Shown here: in pieces, positions 1 to 5,208 of the stretch | Numbering within the stretch: the first letter of the stretch is position 1 | How the letters are laid out: each line of letters opens with the position of its first letter | Assembly: GCA_020328135.1 (NCBI GenBank) | Contig: JAIXNA010000062.1 | Coordinates: 1,272-6,479 of the forward strand | DNA from: Candidatus Endomicrobiellum dinenymphae | GTDB lineage: Bacteria > Elusimicrobiota > Endomicrobiia > Endomicrobiales > Endomicrobiaceae | Direction: 5' to 3' | DNA: 5,208 nt | The notes under the pieces: model-generated | Databases searched by the model: none | What the model was told of the DNA's origin: nothing | The model's input: only the letters and a program-made list of their open reading frames with translations | Made by a program: the position numbers and the translations under genes

Positions 1-411
1 TTTATGCTCCCAAAATTCATCCGCTTTCTTATTAGCTTTGCTTGCTATTTCGGTCATTCGTTTTTCAAGCGGTTTTATTCTTTTAAGTTTTTCCCCTAGA
101 GAAAATCCTTTAAACTCAGATATTTTGTACATTTGATCTTCGATTACGGCTACTTTTTTATGAGCATTAGAAAGAATTTTTATATATTCGTCAAGATTGA
201 GTTCCTTATGCTCTGGAGTGTAAGCTTTGAATCTCTTCCCATCATCATATGCTCCAACACACTCGCGCCAATTATCCCACCTTTGCATGAACTCACAAAC
301 TTCTGTGGAACACCAGCCCCTAGTCTCCTTTGTTATAAACTTAAAATATGCAAAACATAGTAATATGAGCAGTATTGATGTTACTAAACCCTAACACAAT
401 GCTTTCTTCAC
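1..411 (-). pseudogene. Unknown membrane-anchored protein, partial, with early in-frame amber stop
   Basis: I do not recognise this protein. The minus-strand frame is open without interruption from 390 to the window edge at 1 (130 codons), and the C-terminus lies outside the window. The most N-terminal part (GLVTSILLILLCFAYFKF) is strongly hydrophobic and looks like a signal peptide or membrane anchor. After it come three cysteines (GWCSTEVCEF, then REC), a Trp-rich stretch (QRWDNW) and a long Lys/Glu-rich, probably helical tail. The only plausible start in frame with this anchor is GTG at 411-409, giving V-K-K-A-L-C and then TAG at 393-391, so the anchor is cut off by an amber codon. The first ATG in frame is at 288-286, inside the soluble part, with no good ribosome site. 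A recent nonsense mutation, a sequencing error or readthrough would all fit. Real coding origin is inferred from the long open frame and sensible composition. Confidence 0.5.
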
Positions 412-457
412 TTTTCTTTTTCAACCATTTTCATATTTCCTTAAATGAATCATTCTT

Positions 458-594
458 TTAATACTCAGAACTAAATTCTAAGATAACCGCTTCTTTTAAG
501 CTCTTTTTGGATATTCGCTTACTGTTAATAACCTTTAACTCTTCCAAAAAAACACTGATGCAAAAACAAAAAACAATACTGTAATCTTCTTCAT
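458..594 (-). pseudogene. Small signal-peptide-like ORF, apparently frameshifted
   Basis: An ATG at 594-592 follows a purine-rich ribosome site (GAGGGGAGAGAGGAA just upstream). It encodes MKKITVLFFVFASVFFWKS and stops at TAA 537-535, giving only 19 residues that look like a bare signal peptide: Lys-Lys, then a hydrophobic core. The last hydrophobic codons lie on a run of seven A (546-552 on the plus strand, seven T in the coding sense). A one-base slip there would join the peptide to the next frame (LEELKVINSKRISKKSL and on) ending at TAA 460-458, for a product of about 45 residues. This suggests a small secreted or lipoprotein-like gene broken by a homopolymer indel. The same second frame is also open from an ATG at 616-614, so part of its openness may be chance. 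No family is recognised. It lies just upstream of the amber-interrupted gene and is read in the same direction. Confidence 0.35.
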
Positions 595-654
595 TTCCTC
601 TCTCCCCTCGCCCCATGATAAAAACCAAACTAGAAATAAGAATTTATTCCGATT

Positions 655-682
655 TTAATATCCCGCGTATTTCTATAGTCAA
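655..682 (-). promoter_or_regulatory. Possible sigma-70 type promoter
   Basis: On the minus strand TTGACT (682-677; one mismatch to TTGACA) is followed after 16 bases by TATTAA (660-655; four of six matches to TATAAT). It points toward the small ORF whose ATG is at 594, leaving a leader of roughly 50 bases. The -35 box lies inside the outer arm of the palindromic repeat. Such matches are common by chance in AT-rich DNA, so this is tentative. Confidence 0.3.
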
Positions 683-842
683 ATACGTCGATGATGTTTT
701 GCTTAGCGCGTTTTTTGTCGTCGTTGCGAGACTTGCGACGTTTGCAAATCGTGGCAATCTAAACAATAACAACGCTGGATTGCTTCGTCATTTTATTTCT
801 CGCAAAGACGTCGCTGGCGTAATTTAAAGCGATTTGACTATA
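674..842. repeat. Composite palindromic (REP-like) interspersed repeat
   Basis: Nested inverted repeats are visible. The outer arms TATAGTCAAAT (674-684) and ATTTGACTATA (832-842) are perfect 11-bp complements. The middle arms CGTCGTTGCGAG (719-730) and CTCGCAAAGACG (799-810) pair with one mismatch. The inner segments around GGCAATCT (753-760) and GGATTGCT (777-784) are also near-complementary. Termini of the type CGTCNTTGCGAG with an internal CTGGATTGCTTCGTC are, from general knowledge, typical of a small palindromic repeat scattered in many copies in several unrelated bacteria. The right outer arm begins only eight bases after the gyrB stop. It could stabilise the 3' end of the gyrB transcript. 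No T-run follows a stem on the minus strand, so it is not a normal intrinsic terminator. Only one copy is in the window, so the family assignment is inference. Confidence 0.65.
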
Positions 843-850
843 CCCGCAAA

Positions 851-3358
<2,508 letters not shown>

Positions 3359-3393
3359 TTAATTTTGATTTTGAGGATGAAAATAATGAAATA

Positions 3394-3666
3394 CTATCCT
3401 GCTTTTATTTTTATATCTTTTATTTTTGAACCTCCAATGTATTGATTTATTTTCTTTATTATCTCTTTTTTACGCAAAGCAAGCTCGCAACACGCAACAG
3501 AGCTTTGCGTTTTTGTAAAAATAACGCCATTTTTATAACCGGTTATCTCAATACCATCCATGCCAACTTCTTTTTGCCAAACTTTTTCTACAGCAAAAAA
3601 CTCTTCTCCCAGTCCAAGCTGTTTTCTTAACAAATTGATTATTTCTGCCGCTCGGGTCCAGGTCAT
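3394..3666 (-). CDS. dciA: DUF721 protein, probable DciA-type helicase operator
   Basis: A 90-residue protein that looks like a bare DUF721 domain: N-terminal helix, the conserved tryptophan in VEKVWQKEVG (Trp30, then VG at 34-35), a strand pair around GYKNGVIFTKTQSS, a helix ELALRKKEIIKKINQYIG and a C-terminal KIKDIKIK strand. DUF721 is the domain of DciA, which in bacteria lacking DnaC/DnaI acts on the replicative helicase DnaB during initiation. Members are often coded next to dnaN, recF and gyrB, and that context supports the call here. The ATG begins one base after the dnaN stop (TAA-T-ATG), so translation is probably coupled to dnaN. The product is shorter than proteobacterial DciA, which has an extra tail. 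The family call rests on pattern and position, and helicase-loading function in this organism is inferred. Confidence 0.82.
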   Translation of the reverse strand: MTWTRAAEIINLLRKQLGLGEEFFAVEKVWQKEVGMDGIEITGYKNGVIFTKTQSSVACCELALRKKEIIKKINQYIGGSKIKDIKIKAG

Positions 3667-3667
3667 A

Positions 3668-4789
3668 TTAGATCCTCATAGGCATTACAACACAAAGATA
3701 ATTTTTATCTGTTTCGGGTATAATTATTGCGGGGTTTAAAGAATTTTTAAATTCAAATATTGCAAAATCTTCATTAATGTTTTGTAAAACCTCTTTTATA
3801 AAATTAGGATTGAAGCTAATTTCTACAACTTCGCCCTTATAGTTTGCCTCTAGTTCTACTTCTCCAGATCCTAGTCCGGCCGTTGAGGCGGAAATTTTTA
3901 AAAGATTCGAACCAAAATAAAATTTTACAGACGCAGCTCTGTCCGATGAAGTTTTATCCGCTGTTAAAATGGACATCTGTTTTACAGCTGCCAATGTGTC
4001 TCTTACATTTAGTTTTACCCTGGATTCAGATGTCTTTGGTATAACCTGCTCATAGTTAGGGAAGGTTCCATCGATTAATGTGGATATGAATGTCGTCCCT
4101 TCAATGCCTATGGCTATCTGATTTCCGGTAATTCCCACTTGCACAGTTTCCGCTTTTACATCTGAAGATAGCAGTCTTAGCACATCTGTTATGGCTTTAG
4201 CGGGAACTATGGCCTTGCCATTAATGTCCGTTTTTATTTTGTCTGTGTAAACATAAGCAAGCCTTCTGCCATCAGTAGCTACCATTTTGAGTTTGCTGTC
4301 TTCTATAATGAAGTATACGCCATTTAAAACGTATCTCTGGGCGTCTTTAGATACGGCAAATATGGTCTTTTTAAGCATTGAAGTAAAAACTTCCGTTTTG
4401 ATAGTAAAATTATTGTCTTTTGGAAATTCTGGTATTATCGGATATTCTGTTTGCGAGATTCCCATAAGATTAAACCTAGATTTACCTGCTGTAATGTTAA
4501 TTTGGTTCGTTTTGCTGGATTTAATTTCTATTTCTTTATCTGATGGTAATTCTTTGACGATATCTGCAAATCTCTTTGCAGGTATTGTAATTCCTCCATC
4601 CTCTATAATTTCGCCTTTAATATGACATTGTGCGGCAATTTCTAAATCCGTTGAAGAAAGTTTTATTTTATCCCCATTAGTTTCAAATAAAAGGTTGGAT
4701 AATGCCGGAAACGTGCTTTTTGATGATGCTATGGGAGACACTATTTGAATTCCTTTTACCAGTTCTTCTTTTCCACAAACCACTTTCAT
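3668..4789 (-). CDS. dnaN: DNA polymerase III sliding clamp, beta subunit
   Basis: The beta clamp forms a dimeric ring on DNA and tethers polymerase III and many repair factors. The 373 residues match the usual length (E. coli 366) and divide into the three clamp folds, roughly 1-120, 121-245 and 246-373. Diagnostic segments are ATDGRRLA (171-178), part of the partner-binding groove, IDGTFPNYEQVIP (239-251), and the C-terminus YLCVVMPMRI, which ends like nearly all clamps (xVMPMR plus hydrophobic). The start ATG at 4789 is fixed by a near-perfect Shine-Dalgarno AAGGAGG five to six bases upstream and by the typical MK N-terminus. It is the first gene of the cluster and abuts the DUF721 gene. 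A 101-base internal piece (codons about 80-113) is repeated exactly at the right edge of the window. Confidence 0.98.
   Translation of the reverse strand: MKVVCGKEELVKGIQIVSPIASSKSTFPALSNLLFETNGDKIKLSSTDLEIAAQCHIKGEIIEDGGITIPAKRFADIVKELPSDKEIEIKSSKTNQINITAGKSRFNLMGISQTEYPIIPEFPKDNNFTIKTEVFTSMLKKTIFAVSKDAQRYVLNGVYFIIEDSKLKMVATDGRRLAYVYTDKIKTDINGKAIVPAKAITDVLRLLSSDVKAETVQVGITGNQIAIGIEGTTFISTLIDGTFPNYEQVIPKTSESRVKLNVRDTLAAVKQMSILTADKTSSDRAASVKFYFGSNLLKISASTAGLGSGEVELEANYKGEVVEISFNPNFIKEVLQNINEDFAIFEFKNSLNPAIIIPETDKNYLCVVMPMRI
4451..4551. repeat. dnaN-internal copy of a 101-base exact direct repeat
   Basis: This is the in-gene copy, covering dnaN codons about 80 to 113. It is identical, base for base and in the same orientation, to 5108-5208. 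The reading frame here is normal clamp sequence on both sides, so this is the original copy. Confidence 0.97.
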
Positions 4790-4795
4790 TTATTA

Positions 4796-4802
4796 CCTCC
4801 TT
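4796..4802 (-). promoter_or_regulatory. Strong ribosome binding site of dnaN
   Basis: The minus strand reads AAGGAGG followed by TAATAA and then ATG, a near-perfect anti-16S complement at good spacing. It fixes the dnaN start and indicates strong initiation, as expected for an abundant clamp. Confidence 0.9.
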
Positions 4803-4810
4803 ATTTTATT

Positions 4811-4837
4811 AAACACTTTATAGTAATAATAGTGTTT
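4811..4837. promoter_or_regulatory. Dyad in the dnaN leader
   Basis: AAACACT (4811-4817) and AGTGTTT (4831-4837) are a perfect 7-bp inverted repeat around a 13-base AT-only-rich centre. The dyad ends eight bases upstream of the dnaN Shine-Dalgarno. It could be an operator or an RNA hairpin near the ribosome site. The stem is short and A/T-rich, so a role is unproven. Confidence 0.35.
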
Positions 4838-4844
4838 TGTATAT

Positions 4845-5067
4845 TGTTGATAAGTTTTTGATAACCTTAAAAAAGTGTGTTTATCAAGTAGAATTTTAAA
4901 AACGCGATCGGCGATAAATATGAGAGCAAGGTAGAGAAGTTGTCCATATTGTTCACGGACTGTTGTATTGTACAATTTTTTAAAGGATATACACAGAAGT
5001 CTTCATACTTTTATCAGACAAAACAAAAGTACCAAAGATTCTTACCTCAGAGCGCATTCGATCCACA
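4845..5067. other. Possible replication origin segment with DnaA-box-like motifs
   Basis: This non-coding AT-rich stretch upstream of dnaN holds several near matches to the DnaA box TTATCCACA. TTATCAACA lies on the minus strand at 4853-4845 (one mismatch). TTATCAAAA lies on the minus strand at 4864-4856 (two mismatches), spaced 11 bp from the first and so on the same helix face. ATATACACA is on the plus strand at 4987-4995, one mismatch from the weaker known box form TTATACACA. CGATCCACA is at 5059-5067 (two mismatches). Further TTATC cores are at 4881, 4917 (minus) and 5011. The DNA next to dnaN is a common origin site in bacteria. No perfect box is present and AT-rich DNA gives chance hits, so the call is tentative. 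I could not pick a convincing dnaN promoter in this stretch. Confidence 0.35.
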
Positions 5068-5103
5068 TTTTTAGACAATTTTAGAACTCGCGAAAAATGT
5101 GGA
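5062..5103. repeat. Perfect 11-bp hairpin with TCCACA arms
   Basis: TCCACATTTTT (5062-5072) and AAAAATGTGGA (5093-5103) are perfect complements around a 20-base loop. On the plus strand the stem ends without a T-run. Read on the minus strand it also has no downstream T-run, so it is not a clear intrinsic terminator. Both arms hold TCCACA, the right half of a DnaA box, in inverted orientation. The right arm ends only four bases before the duplicated dnaN segment. Confidence 0.6.
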
Positions 5104-5107
5104 CTGA

Positions 5108-5208
5108 TTGCGAGATTCCCATAAGATTAAACCTAGATTTACCTGCTGTAATGTTAATTTGGTTCGTTTTGCTGGATTTAATTTCTATTTCTTTATCTGA
5201 TGGTAATT
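5108..5208. repeat. Exact duplicate of an internal dnaN segment at the window edge
   Basis: All 101 bases are identical to 4451-4551 in direct orientation, at an offset of 657. On the minus strand this would read as dnaN codons about 80-113 entering from outside the window. The reading then leaves the clamp sequence after GISQ and continues SVHIFREF to a TAA at 5083-5081. The copy is cut by the window end, so its full length is unknown. Perfect identity and the edge position favour an assembly artefact. A recent partial tandem duplication of dnaN would look the same. Confidence 0.95.

Noticed and set aside
133..360. Plus-strand open frame of 75 codons
   Set aside because: It is antisense to the longer minus-strand open frame at 1-390, which has better composition and a clear anchor-plus-soluble layout.
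719..810. Intrinsic terminator for the gyrB operon
   Set aside because: A long stem can form, but no T-run follows it on the minus strand; an A-run follows instead.
615..827. Plus-strand open frame of 70 codons
   Set aside because: It is mostly the palindromic repeat translated through; it has no ribosome site and no recognisable protein character.
4793..4975. Minus-strand open frame of 60 codons directly upstream of dnaN
   Set aside because: It starts with TTG without a ribosome site, is rich in Tyr and Lys as expected of AT-rich noise, shows no resemblance to the DnaA C-terminus, and overlaps the leader dyad and DnaA-box-like motifs.

Overview
The window is an AT-rich bacterial chromosomal segment built around a replication gene cluster read from the minus strand: dnaN (sliding clamp), a DUF721/DciA-type small protein, then gyrB (gyrase subunit B). 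All three are intact. dnaN and the DUF721 gene are separated by one base, and a 53-base gap precedes gyrB, so they look like one operon. The proteins would act together at the fork: clamp, probable helicase operator and supercoil control. recF, often found between dnaN and gyrB, is absent here, and no dnaA is visible upstream of dnaN within the window.

Layout from left to right. Positions 1-616 hold minus-strand remnants: a truncated unknown membrane-anchored protein with an amber codon near its start (1-411), and a tiny signal-peptide-like ORF that appears frameshifted at a run of seven A (458-594). A possible promoter for them is at 655-682. Positions 674-842 hold a composite palindromic repeat of REP type, immediately after the gyrB stop. 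gyrB is at 851-3340, the DUF721 gene at 3394-3666 and dnaN at 3668-4789. Positions 4790-5107 are a non-coding AT-rich leader with several DnaA-box-like TTATC motifs, a dyad next to the dnaN ribosome binding site, and a perfect 11-bp hairpin. This may be part of an origin. Positions 5108-5208 are an exact 101-base copy of an internal piece of dnaN running off the window edge. The simplest reading is an assembly artefact at a contig end, but a real partial duplication cannot be excluded.

Organism: GyrB is of the long type with an insertion in its C-terminal half, which points to a Gram-negative-type bacterium. AT-rich composition, the interspersed repeat and decaying small genes fit a genome with some erosion, perhaps host-associated. 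An Elusimicrobiota/Endomicrobia-like source is a low-confidence guess from overall impression only.

I see no convincing new multi-gene system. The points most worth checking are the terminal dnaN duplication, the possible origin without a visible dnaA, and the two broken small secreted or anchored ORFs.
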